14,741 nt of DNA, taken from contig JAURXC010000002.1 of NCBI GenBank assembly GCA_030654645.1, positions 1-14,741 of the forward strand. The letters run 5' to 3'. Below the pieces are notes generated by a model. The model was not told the DNA's origin. It ran no database searches and saw nothing but the letters and a program-made list of their open reading frames with translations. The number at the start of each line of letters is the position of its first letter. Position 1 is the first letter of the stretch. This document shows positions 1 to 6,238 of this stretch, one piece after another. The position numbers and the translations under genes were made by a program. This DNA is from Deltaproteobacteria bacterium. Lineage in GTDB: Bacteria; Desulfobacterota; Desulfuromonadia; Geobacterales; Pseudopelobacteraceae.

Positions 1-96
1 ATACCATGAAAATCGAAAATATCAATTTCAATATACGTTATATATTTGGATCTCGCCAGCATGGCCTAATTTTTCTTTCAACAAATGTCATATCTA
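1..96. other. AT-rich flank without a recognisable gene
   Basis: These bases lie downstream of the minus-strand glycosyltransferase stop codon and are clearly richer in A and T than the genes beside them. Around 30-46 there is an imperfect dyad (AATATA, then TATATT after a few bases) that could belong to a promoter of a gene outside the window. I see no strong GC hairpin with a T-run that would terminate the glycosyltransferase transcript, and no convincing reading frame. Confidence 0.4.
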
Positions 97-1821
97 TCAG
101 CGGTTGCTGATCAGCATCCGTCGCCCCGATTCCATCGCAATGTGTGCCTGCGGTTTCAACAACGGAGCGAGTGCTTCAAACTCCCGCTTTTTAAGTATCA
201 GCAGGACATGCTCAGGTCCGCTCCAGAGCCGCAGCAGCGCTTCCTGGTCCGGGAACCAGGCCGATTGATCCCCCTGCTTGCTGCCGAAGGTCAGCTCGTC
301 CGGGTTGCCGGTCACCAGCACCCTGCGTCCGGTATACCAGGAGACCGCCTGCATCGGTCCGACTGTGACGATGCGGCTCTCCGGTCTGGCCAGCTCGCGG
401 ACTTTCATTGCCAGGTCGCGCGGGGATTCGCTGCTGGCTATATTACCCATGATCAGGCGCGGGACCAGGATTTCCAGCAGGAAAGAGGCCAGGCAGAGCA
501 CGATCACGATCCGCATCGGATCCTTTCCGGCCGAGAACAGCAGCACTGCTCCCTGCAGCAGGAACAGCGCGCCGATCGCCAGGCCGGCCACGGTTGAGAC
601 TACCGGGGCATATGTGACGAACTGCTTCAGTGGCGCCGCCAGGGAGGGGACCAGCGCGGTCATGGCAGCCGCCACCTGTTGCAGGTTGGAGTAGCCGATG
701 GCCCCGCAGCCGAGCAGCGTCAGTATAGTGCCCAGCATGAGCGCTGCCAGCTTGATCTCGCGGCCGCGCCCCTCCAGCAGGGCGCAGAACCGCTCGGAAA
801 TCATTATGGCCAGCGGCGGGAAGATGGGGAGCAGGTAGGGCACCAGCTTGGAGTTGGATTTGGAGAAAAACAGGAAGATCAGCACGCTCCAGATCAGCAG
901 GAATAGTCCCGGCAAACCTTCGTGATGGCGGTTGCGCCAGGCGCGTCCCAGCGCCCCCGGAATGAAGAACGACCAGGGCAGCATGGTGCCGGCCAGCACC
1001 GGTATGAAAAACCAGACCGGTTGGGAGCGGCCGTGAACCGTGCTGGTAAAACGCTCGAAATGTTCGTGGATAAAGAAGAACCGGGCAAATTCCGGGTTGC
1101 TGAGCGAGACGGCGACGAACCATGGCGCCGTCACCGCCAGGAACAGCAGCATTCCGCTTAAGAGCCGCATCCGTTTCAGGGTGCGCCACTCATGTCCCAG
1201 CAGCATGTAGAAAAAGATTATCCCGGCCGGGAAGACGAACCCGATCAGCCCTTTGGCCAGCACCGCCAGCGCGGAAAACAGGTAGAACAGGTGCCAGGGA
1301 AGCGAGCTGTCCCGATGTTTCTCCCGCGATGCGGCCACGATGAATGAACCCAGCGCTGCCGTCAGGCAGAAGGTCAGCAGCATGTCCGTCAGGATGATGC
1401 GCGACTGCAGCACGAAGCCGGTCGAGGTAGCCAGGATCAGCGCCGAAATCAGGGCGATACGGCGATCGTAGAGGCGGCGGGCGATTACGTAGGTTGCCAG
1501 CACCGTTGCCAGGCCGCTCAGCGCCGACGGCAGGCGGGCCGCGAATTCGTTCAGGCCGAACAGTTTCATCGAGGCCGCGTTCAGCCAGTACAACAGCGGC
1601 GGTTTTTCGAAGTAGTGCACGTAATTCAGGGTCGGCGTGATGAAGTCCCAGCGCTCCAGCATTTCACGCGGGATTTCGGCGTAGCGACCCTCATCCGGGT
1701 CGATCAGCGGCAGCGAACCCAGAAACTGCAGGAAGGGGATGCCCAGCACGATCATGATCAGCAGCATGTCTCGCAGCCAGCCGTCATGGCCGCTCTTGGA
1801 GTAGACCTTGAGATCCCTCAT
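97..1821 (-). CDS. GT39/ArnT-like membrane glycosyltransferase
   Basis: A 574-residue integral membrane protein of the ArnT/PMT superfamily, whose members transfer a sugar from a polyprenyl-phosphate donor to lipid A, protein or another envelope acceptor on the periplasmic side. Seen in the sequence: a first membrane helix at about 18-38, then DPDEGRYAEIPREM at 41-54, where the acidic pair is the catalytic/metal site of this fold, then EKPPLLYW at 72-79, and about ten further hydrophobic segments. The SKSNSKLVPYLLPIFPP stretch in the middle is typical of ArnT relatives. A soluble C-terminal tail follows the last helix. The start is fixed by an ATGA overlap with the U32 gene and by AAGGAGG at 1829-1835, seven bases upstream. 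The sugar and acceptor cannot be read from sequence; aminoarabinose transfer to lipid A is possible, but no arn genes are nearby. Confidence 0.9.
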   Translation of the reverse strand: MRDLKVYSKSGHDGWLRDMLLIMIVLGIPFLQFLGSLPLIDPDEGRYAEIPREMLERWDFITPTLNYVHYFEKPPLLYWLNAASMKLFGLNEFAARLPSALSGLATVLATYVIARRLYDRRIALISALILATSTGFVLQSRIILTDMLLTFCLTAALGSFIVAASREKHRDSSLPWHLFYLFSALAVLAKGLIGFVFPAGIIFFYMLLGHEWRTLKRMRLLSGMLLFLAVTAPWFVAVSLSNPEFARFFFIHEHFERFTSTVHGRSQPVWFFIPVLAGTMLPWSFFIPGALGRAWRNRHHEGLPGLFLLIWSVLIFLFFSKSNSKLVPYLLPIFPPLAIMISERFCALLEGRGREIKLAALMLGTILTLLGCGAIGYSNLQQVAAAMTALVPSLAAPLKQFVTYAPVVSTVAGLAIGALFLLQGAVLLFSAGKDPMRIVIVLCLASFLLEILVPRLIMGNIASSESPRDLAMKVRELARPESRIVTVGPMQAVSWYTGRRVLVTGNPDELTFGSKQGDQSAWFPDQEALLRLWSGPEHVLLILKKREFEALAPLLKPQAHIAMESGRRMLISNR

Positions 1822-3053
1822 GCCGTTCCCTCCTTCTCACGGCGGAGCAAGTCGCCGGCCGCCACCGGGAACGGCAGCTTCAGCAGCATGCGCTGGTTCG
1901 GGTTGGCAACTGCGGCGGTTTCCAGTGCGCCGCGTTCTGTCAGTATTGAGAAAGGAGGCATGTCGAACGATTCGGCCCTCATGCCGGGGCCGATCAGCTC
2001 CAGCCGGTCGCCGGTCCGGATCCGGTTGCGGACGCCGACCAGGATCGTTCCGTCCGTGCGGAGCTCTTCGACCACGCCCACGAATTCGTGGCTGCGGATG
2101 TAGGCCGACAGGTATTCCTGGCCGACGTTGCGCGGCTCGCCGAACAAAAAGCCGGTGGTGTAGCCGCGGTGGCTCAGTTTGGTCAACTCCTCCATCCATT
2201 CTGGCCGGCAGCTCCAGCCGGAGGGGGCCAGGCAGTATTCGTCCAGCGCCTGGCGGTAGATGCGCAGCACCGAGGCGACATAGTTGATGCCCTTCATGCG
2301 CCCTTCGATCTTGAGCGAGCTGACGCCGCTTTCGACCAGGGCCGGAATCTGTTCCAGCAGGCAGAGGTCGCGGGAGTTGAAGATAAAGGTGCCGTTTTCG
2401 TCCTCCACCACCGGGAAATATTCGCCGGGGCGGGATTCCTCCACCAGGTGGTAGCTCCAGCGGCAGGGATGGGTGCATTCGCCCTGGTTGGCGTCCCGGC
2501 CGGTGAGCATGCTGGAGATCAGGCAGCGGCCGGAGTAGGAGATACAGAGCGCGCCATGCACGAAGGCCTCGAATTCCATCCCCGGAACCGCTTTGACTGT
2601 CTCGCGGATGTTGTCCAGGCTCATTTCGCGGGCCATGTTGATCCGGCAGACGCCCTGCTTCCGCCAGAAGCTGGCGCTGCGCCAGTTGATGGTGTTGGCC
2701 TGGGTAGACAGGTGCAGGTCGCGCCGCGGCGAAATCTGGCGGACCGCGTCGATTACTCCCGGATCGGCGACGATATAGGCGTCGAACGGCAGTATTGCCA
2801 CCTGCTCCAGGTACTGATCCAGCTGTGGCAGCGCTTCGTTGCGGGGATAGCTGTTGATGGTCAGGTAGGCCTTGACGTTTCGTTCATGGCAGAAATCCAG
2901 CGCGGCCGACATCTCCTCAACGGAAAAATTATCCGCCATATTACGCAATCCAAAGGCTTGTCCGCCCATGTAGACGGCATCGGCTCCATAGTGGATGGCG
3001 ATCTTGAGTTTTTCCATGTTTCCGGCCGGAGCCAGCAGTTCGGGTTTTTTCAC
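1818..3053 (-). CDS. U32-family protein, TrhP/YegQ-like tRNA hydroxylase
   Basis: A 411-residue U32 protein, historically called a collagenase-like peptidase. Characterised members with this layout (E. coli YegQ/TrhP, B. subtilis YrrN/YrrO) are prephenate-dependent enzymes needed for 5-hydroxyuridine in tRNA. The start of the conserved domain is KKPELLAPAGN. The U32 signature runs from E162 to S180, with C170 and C177; C193 and C231 follow with spacing like the [4Fe-4S] ligands of UbiU, and C197 is an extra cysteine. A C-terminal beta domain (about 322-357) points to TrhP rather than UbiU/UbiV, which are shorter, or RlhA, which has a large insertion. I chose GTG at 3053 because family homology begins there. 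A TTG at 3149 would add 32 residues unlike the family. Its stop overlaps the glycosyltransferase start. The exact RNA substrate is inference. Confidence 0.85.
   Translation of the reverse strand: MKKPELLAPAGNMEKLKIAIHYGADAVYMGGQAFGLRNMADNFSVEEMSAALDFCHERNVKAYLTINSYPRNEALPQLDQYLEQVAILPFDAYIVADPGVIDAVRQISPRRDLHLSTQANTINWRSASFWRKQGVCRINMAREMSLDNIRETVKAVPGMEFEAFVHGALCISYSGRCLISSMLTGRDANQGECTHPCRWSYHLVEESRPGEYFPVVEDENGTFIFNSRDLCLLEQIPALVESGVSSLKIEGRMKGINYVASVLRIYRQALDEYCLAPSGWSCRPEWMEELTKLSHRGYTTGFLFGEPRNVGQEYLSAYIRSHEFVGVVEELRTDGTILVGVRNRIRTGDRLELIGPGMRAESFDMPPFSILTERGALETAAVANPNQRMLLKLPFPVAAGDLLRREKEGTA
1829..1835 (-). promoter_or_regulatory. Shine-Dalgarno of the glycosyltransferase, inside the U32 gene
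   Basis: On the minus strand this reads AAGGAGG, a near-ideal ribosome binding site seven bases before the ATG at 1821. It lies within the last codons of the U32 gene. Together with the ATGA stop/start overlap it supports co-transcription and translational coupling, and it decides the glycosyltransferase start. Confidence 0.8.
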
Positions 3054-3142
3054 GGGATTTCCGGTCAATGAATAGTTGCAGTGCAAGAGTGCGAATGCTA
3101 GCATAATCGGAATGCCAATAAAACCGAAAAGGCAGCTTTCAC

Positions 3143-3173
3143 TTGACAAAGAGATCCATATCGCTTTTATTAT
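3143..3173 (+). promoter_or_regulatory. Candidate sigma70-type promoter for the CpoB-like gene
   Basis: A perfect TTGACA at 3143-3148 is followed by TTTTAT at 3165-3170 (16-base spacer) or TATTAT at 3168-3173 (19-base spacer). It lies in the 147-base gap between the divergent U32 gene and the lipoprotein gene, 28 to 31 bases before the ATG at 3201. The -35 box is ideal, but neither -10 choice has both a good sequence and the usual 17-base spacing. No equally good promoter was found for the U32 gene on the other strand. Confidence 0.45.
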
Positions 3174-3200
3174 GAAAAACTTCCGTTAAATGGGGGGATT

Positions 3201-3929
3201 ATGCCTTTCGGCATCCGTAAGACCGCAATTATTTCCGTTTGTTTCGCCCTGACCGGTTGTGCCGCAAATGACCTGGTAGTCAAGCGTCAGAGCGAGGCTG
3301 AGGCCAAGATCGAGCATCTGATCCAGTCCGGAAAAAAGAGCGAGCAGCGACAGAACGAACTCGCCGACCAGATTCATGGCCAGGACGACCGCTTCAGCCT
3401 GACAGCGACCCAGCTCAAACAGCTGCAGGAGGCCGTTCAGGAATTGCGGGCCTCCCAGGATGAACTCAAGGTGAAAGTGGCCTTGCTGTCACAGCAGTAT
3501 TCCACGCCAAAGGTTGAGGTCGTCAACCCGGCCCCATCTTCGAAGACGTCCCGGGACTCCGGTCCGCCCGCCGATTATCTCAAGGCGTTCGGTTATTACA
3601 GCGCCAACAATTTTGCCGATGCCATCAAGGCTTTCGAGGCATTCCTGAAGGCCAATCCCCAGAGCGAATACACGGCCAACGCGATTTACTGGATCGGCGA
3701 ATGCCATTACAGCCTGTCCGATCTGCCCAAGGCCAGGGAAGCTTTCTCCAGGGTGGCCGAAAATCACCCCACCAGCCCCAAGGCGCCGGATGCCATGTTG
3801 AAGCTGGGGTATACGCTGGCCGCGATGAAGGAAAATGACAAGGCGCTGGCCATATATGAACGCCTGATCAAGTCTTTTCCCAGCAGTCCCGCCGCAATAA
3901 AGGCGCGGGAACGATTGAATTCGAATTGA
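3201..3929 (+). CDS. CpoB/YbgF-like lipoprotein with coiled coil and TPRs
   Basis: A 242-residue envelope protein. The N-terminus has a basic start, a hydrophobic stretch and a lipobox L17-T-G-C20, so it is probably a lipoprotein anchored by C20. Residues about 25-98 are rich in charged residues, Gln and Leu in heptad-like order, as in the trimerising coiled coil of CpoB/YbgF. A Pro/Ser linker follows, and three TPR motifs occupy about 124-157, 160-194 and 197-231. In E. coli, CpoB coordinates peptidoglycan synthesis with Tol-Pal during division, and it is a soluble periplasmic protein; a lipidated version is a variation. No tol or pal gene lies next to it. A G-rich ribosome site (3192-3197) precedes the ATG. 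BamD-like outer-membrane assembly proteins are an alternative, but the coiled coil before the TPRs favours YbgF. Confidence 0.85.
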   Translation: MPFGIRKTAIISVCFALTGCAANDLVVKRQSEAEAKIEHLIQSGKKSEQRQNELADQIHGQDDRFSLTATQLKQLQEAVQELRASQDELKVKVALLSQQYSTPKVEVVNPAPSSKTSRDSGPPADYLKAFGYYSANNFADAIKAFEAFLKANPQSEYTANAIYWIGECHYSLSDLPKAREAFSRVAENHPTSPKAPDAMLKLGYTLAAMKENDKALAIYERLIKSFPSSPAAIKARERLNSN

Positions 3930-3985
3930 CAGCCTGAACCGGCTCTTTTACTCCAGGCATCCGGTCTTCAACTCTTAGTGCATAC

Positions 3986-3991
3986 GAGGTG
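3986..3991 (+). promoter_or_regulatory. Shine-Dalgarno deciding the LysM gene start
   Basis: GAGGTG lies six bases before ATG 3998. The in-frame GTG at 3989 falls inside this site and would add only three residues before the signal peptide, so the ATG at 3998 is preferred. Confidence 0.7.
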
Positions 3992-3997
3992 CATTGT

Positions 3998-5011
3998 ATG
4001 AAAACAAGAATTTTGCTGCTCCTTCTGGCGCTGGTCACCATCCCCTGCTTCGCTCAGGCGACGGAACGGGATGAACCGACCATCTATGTGATCAAGCAGG
4101 GCGATACGCTCTGGGGGATTTCGGAGCGATTCATCAAGGACCCCAACTATTGGCCGAACATGTGGTCAAATAACAGCCAGGTTACCAATCCGCATTTTAT
4201 CTATCCCGGCCAGAAGGTCAGGGTCTTTCCGGACCGTCTGGAGTTCGTACCCCAGGAACAGTCTGTAGCGGTTACGCAGAAAGCCGTCCCCGCCAAGGAT
4301 GCCGAGGAGATGCGCGAAGTCGCCGCCGAAAAAACCTACACGATTTTCGGCAGCGAAGGTTTTATTCTTGAAAACGGCGTCAAGCCTGCCGGCATGGTGA
4401 TCGGAATCCAGAACGACCGAATTCTTGCCGGTGACGATGATATCGTTTACACCGACATCGGTACTTCACAGGGGGCCAGGGGGGGCGAAAAGTACTCCAT
4501 ATTCCGCAAGGACAGCACTGTTACCCATCCGGTCACCAATGAAGTGATGGGCACCAAAATCATCCCGCTCGGCACTCTGCAGCTTACCGATCTTGAACGA
4601 AAATCGTCACGAGCCGTTGTTTCCAGGGTCTCCCGGGAGATCAGCCCCGGATCGTATCTGTTGCCTTACCTGGGGGACAGCCGCCGCGAGATATCACTCA
4701 AGATGGCGACCAGGGAACTCAAGGGGTATGTCCTTGACAGCTATAGCGGCATCAGCATCATCGCTGCCGGCGACATCGTCTATATTGATCTGGGAAGCGC
4801 TCAGGGGGCCGAGGTAGGCAACATGCTCTACATCGTGCGGGATGTGGTTCTTGACCAGCGTTATGCCGAAGGGCGTATCGACAAGCTGCCGCAGGAGCTG
4901 CTGGGGGCGCTGGTGATTCTGGAAACCGGCAAAAAAGTCGCCACCGCGCTGGTGGTCAAGAGCATCGATGCAATTTATAAAGGCGACCGGCTCGTAAGCA
5001 TGACCAAGTAA
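3998..5011 (+). CDS. Secreted LysM-domain protein with duplicated C-terminal module
   Basis: A 337-residue exported protein that probably binds peptidoglycan. Residues 1-21 form a signal peptide (MKTR, a Leu-rich core, then a likely cut after FAQA). One LysM domain spans about 29-77, with the classic QGDTLWGIS start and the YPGQKV end; LysM binds N-acetylglucosamine in glycan strands. After a linker, the rest shows an internal repeat: GDDDIVYTDIGTSQGA at 145-160 resembles AGDIVYIDLGSAQGA at 257-271. In each case a segment with Ala-Val-Val and then Gly plus a hydrophobic pair follows. No hydrolase motif is visible, so I would not call it an autolysin. It follows the CpoB-like gene by 68 bases and ends at a strong terminator, so the two probably form a short envelope transcription unit. 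The role beyond wall binding is unknown. Confidence 0.85.
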   Translation: MKTRILLLLLALVTIPCFAQATERDEPTIYVIKQGDTLWGISERFIKDPNYWPNMWSNNSQVTNPHFIYPGQKVRVFPDRLEFVPQEQSVAVTQKAVPAKDAEEMREVAAEKTYTIFGSEGFILENGVKPAGMVIGIQNDRILAGDDDIVYTDIGTSQGARGGEKYSIFRKDSTVTHPVTNEVMGTKIIPLGTLQLTDLERKSSRAVVSRVSREISPGSYLLPYLGDSRREISLKMATRELKGYVLDSYSGISIIAAGDIVYIDLGSAQGAEVGNMLYIVRDVVLDQRYAEGRIDKLPQELLGALVILETGKKVATALVVKSIDAIYKGDRLVSMTK

Positions 5012-5026
5012 ACGGCTGGAAGATTC

Positions 5027-5054
5027 AAGACCGGTTCGCAGCCGGTCTTTTTTT
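5027..5054 (+). terminator. Rho-independent terminator after the LysM gene
   Basis: A perfect 8-base stem, AAGACCGG (5027-5034) with CCGGTCTT (5042-5049), encloses a 7-base loop and runs into an unbroken T-run at 5048-5054. It starts 15 bases after the LysM stop codon and ends only 20 bases before the dprA start. Confidence 0.88.
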
Positions 5055-5074
5055 GTGTGCGGGAATGAACAGGT

Positions 5075-6169
5075 ATGGATGAGTTTTACTGGATAGCTCT
5101 CAAGGCAGTTCCCGGTATCGGTAATGTGACCTTTCGCCGGCTTCTGGAGCGGTTCGACACCCCCGAAGTGGCGTTGTCGTCCTCAGCAGCGTCACTCTCC
5201 GGCGTAAGGGGGGTAACGGCCGCGATAATTGACGAGATTCGCGGCAAAGCCTGGCGTCGATTCGCGGAGGATGAGTGCCGTCGTCTTGAAACCAGCGGTG
5301 CGCGACTGGTGATGTTCACATCCGGTGACTACCCCAAGGCCCTGTTCCAGATTCCTGACCCCCCTCCATTCCTCTATGTCAAAGGTGCCTTGCCGGTCGG
5401 CGAGGTCGCCGTGGCGGTTGTCGGTTCGCGCCGGGCGACTTCATACGGATTGTTGACCACCGCCAAGCTGTCGGGAGAACTGGCGGCCCGTGGCGTATGT
5501 GTCGTGTCCGGTCTGGCCCGTGGTGTCGATACGGCGGCCCACAGGGGCGCGCTGCAGGCGGACGGCAAGACCATCGGGGTCCTGGGCTGCGGTATTGACC
5601 GGATCTATCCGCCCGAGAACAGGGCGCTGTTTGAGGAGATGACCCGCAAGGGGTGCCTTATCTCCGAATATCCGCTGGGAACCCTGCCGCTGGCTGAAAA
5701 TTTCCCGCGCCGAAACCGGATCATCAGTGGTCTCTCCCGTGGAGTGCTGGTGATCGAAGCAGCCGAGAACAGCGGTTCCTTGATTACGGCCCAGTATGCA
5801 CTGGAGCAGGGTCGTGATGTTTTCGCGGTGCCCGGCAACATCTCGTTTGCCTCCAGCCGCGGCTGCAACCGGCTGATCAAGCAGGGTGCCAAGCTGGTGG
5901 ACTGTGTCGAGGATATTCTGGAGGAACTGCCCGGGCGCGAGCGGCTGTCAATTGATGAGCCCCTGTTTCAGCCGCCGCCGCGCAGCTTCGCGCTGTCGCC
6001 GAAAGAGGCGGCCATTTACGAGTTGCTGGTCCGTTCGCCGCTGCATATTGATGAAATCATTTCCCAAACTGAATTGACAGCCGGAGAGGTTTCCTCTATG
6101 TTACTGCACCTCGAACTCAAGGGGGCGGTTACCCCGCTTCCCGGAACACACTACGCCGTCTCCGGATAG
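5075..6169 (+). CDS. dprA: DNA processing protein DprA (Smf)
   Basis: A 364-residue DprA, the cytoplasmic protein that binds incoming single-stranded DNA during transformation and loads RecA. The order is complete: an N-terminal helix-hairpin-helix-like segment (VPGIGNVTFRRLL, 12-24); a Rossmann-type core with VVGSRRAT (115-122), SGLARGVD (145-152), the family hallmark NFPRRNRIISGLS (209-221) and SGSLIT (233-238); and a C-terminal winged helix (about 306-360). Length matches full-size family members. The ATG is preceded by a weak AGG site immediately upstream. The gene is followed by topA after 69 bases. Many non-competent bacteria keep dprA, so natural transformation should not be assumed. 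No promoter fits between the preceding terminator and this start, so expression by read-through or from inside the LysM gene is likely. Confidence 0.97.
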   Translation: MDEFYWIALKAVPGIGNVTFRRLLERFDTPEVALSSSAASLSGVRGVTAAIIDEIRGKAWRRFAEDECRRLETSGARLVMFTSGDYPKALFQIPDPPPFLYVKGALPVGEVAVAVVGSRRATSYGLLTTAKLSGELAARGVCVVSGLARGVDTAAHRGALQADGKTIGVLGCGIDRIYPPENRALFEEMTRKGCLISEYPLGTLPLAENFPRRNRIISGLSRGVLVIEAAENSGSLITAQYALEQGRDVFAVPGNISFASSRGCNRLIKQGAKLVDCVEDILEELPGRERLSIDEPLFQPPPRSFALSPKEAAIYELLVRSPLHIDEIISQTELTAGEVSSMLLHLELKGAVTPLPGTHYAVSG

Positions 6170-6179
6170 CGGCGCCTTT

Positions 6180-6216
6180 TCAATCACTTCAATCACTTAA
6201 GGTACGGAAAACCTTA
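6180..6216 (+). repeat. 9-base tandem repeat and hairpin in the topA leader
   Basis: TCAATCACT occurs twice head to tail (6180-6188 and 6189-6197). It is followed at once by a 6-base perfect stem TAAGGT (6198-6203) with ACCTTA (6211-6216) around a 7-base loop. There is no T-run, so it is not a typical terminator. It ends seven bases before the topA ribosome site (AAGGA, 6223-6227). Confidence 0.5.
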
Positions 6217-6238
6217 CTGACAAAGGAATAATGGATAT

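Noticed and set aside
443..1189. Open frame of 248 codons on the minus strand within the glycosyltransferase
   Set aside because: It is an out-of-frame reading of a well-supported membrane protein gene, rich in Pro, Arg and Gly, with no ribosome site or motif.
2088..3071. Open frame of 327 codons on the plus strand opposite the U32 gene
   Set aside because: It is antisense to a gene with a full U32 signature, its composition is rich in Ala, Gly and Gln without motifs, and such long shadows are expected in GC-rich codon-biased DNA.
3096..3118. Sigma54-like TGGCA...GC on the minus strand upstream of the U32 gene
   Set aside because: The distance between the GG and GC elements is two bases too long for a sigma54 promoter.
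3054..3149. N-terminal extension of the U32 protein from TTG at 3149
   Set aside because: The 32 added residues do not resemble the family, the start codon is poor, and the segment overlaps the divergent promoter candidate.
3931..3952. Possible terminator after the CpoB-like gene (AGCC...GGCT then CTTTTA)
   Set aside because: The stem has only four base pairs and the T-run is broken, so it is unlikely to stop transcription before the LysM gene.
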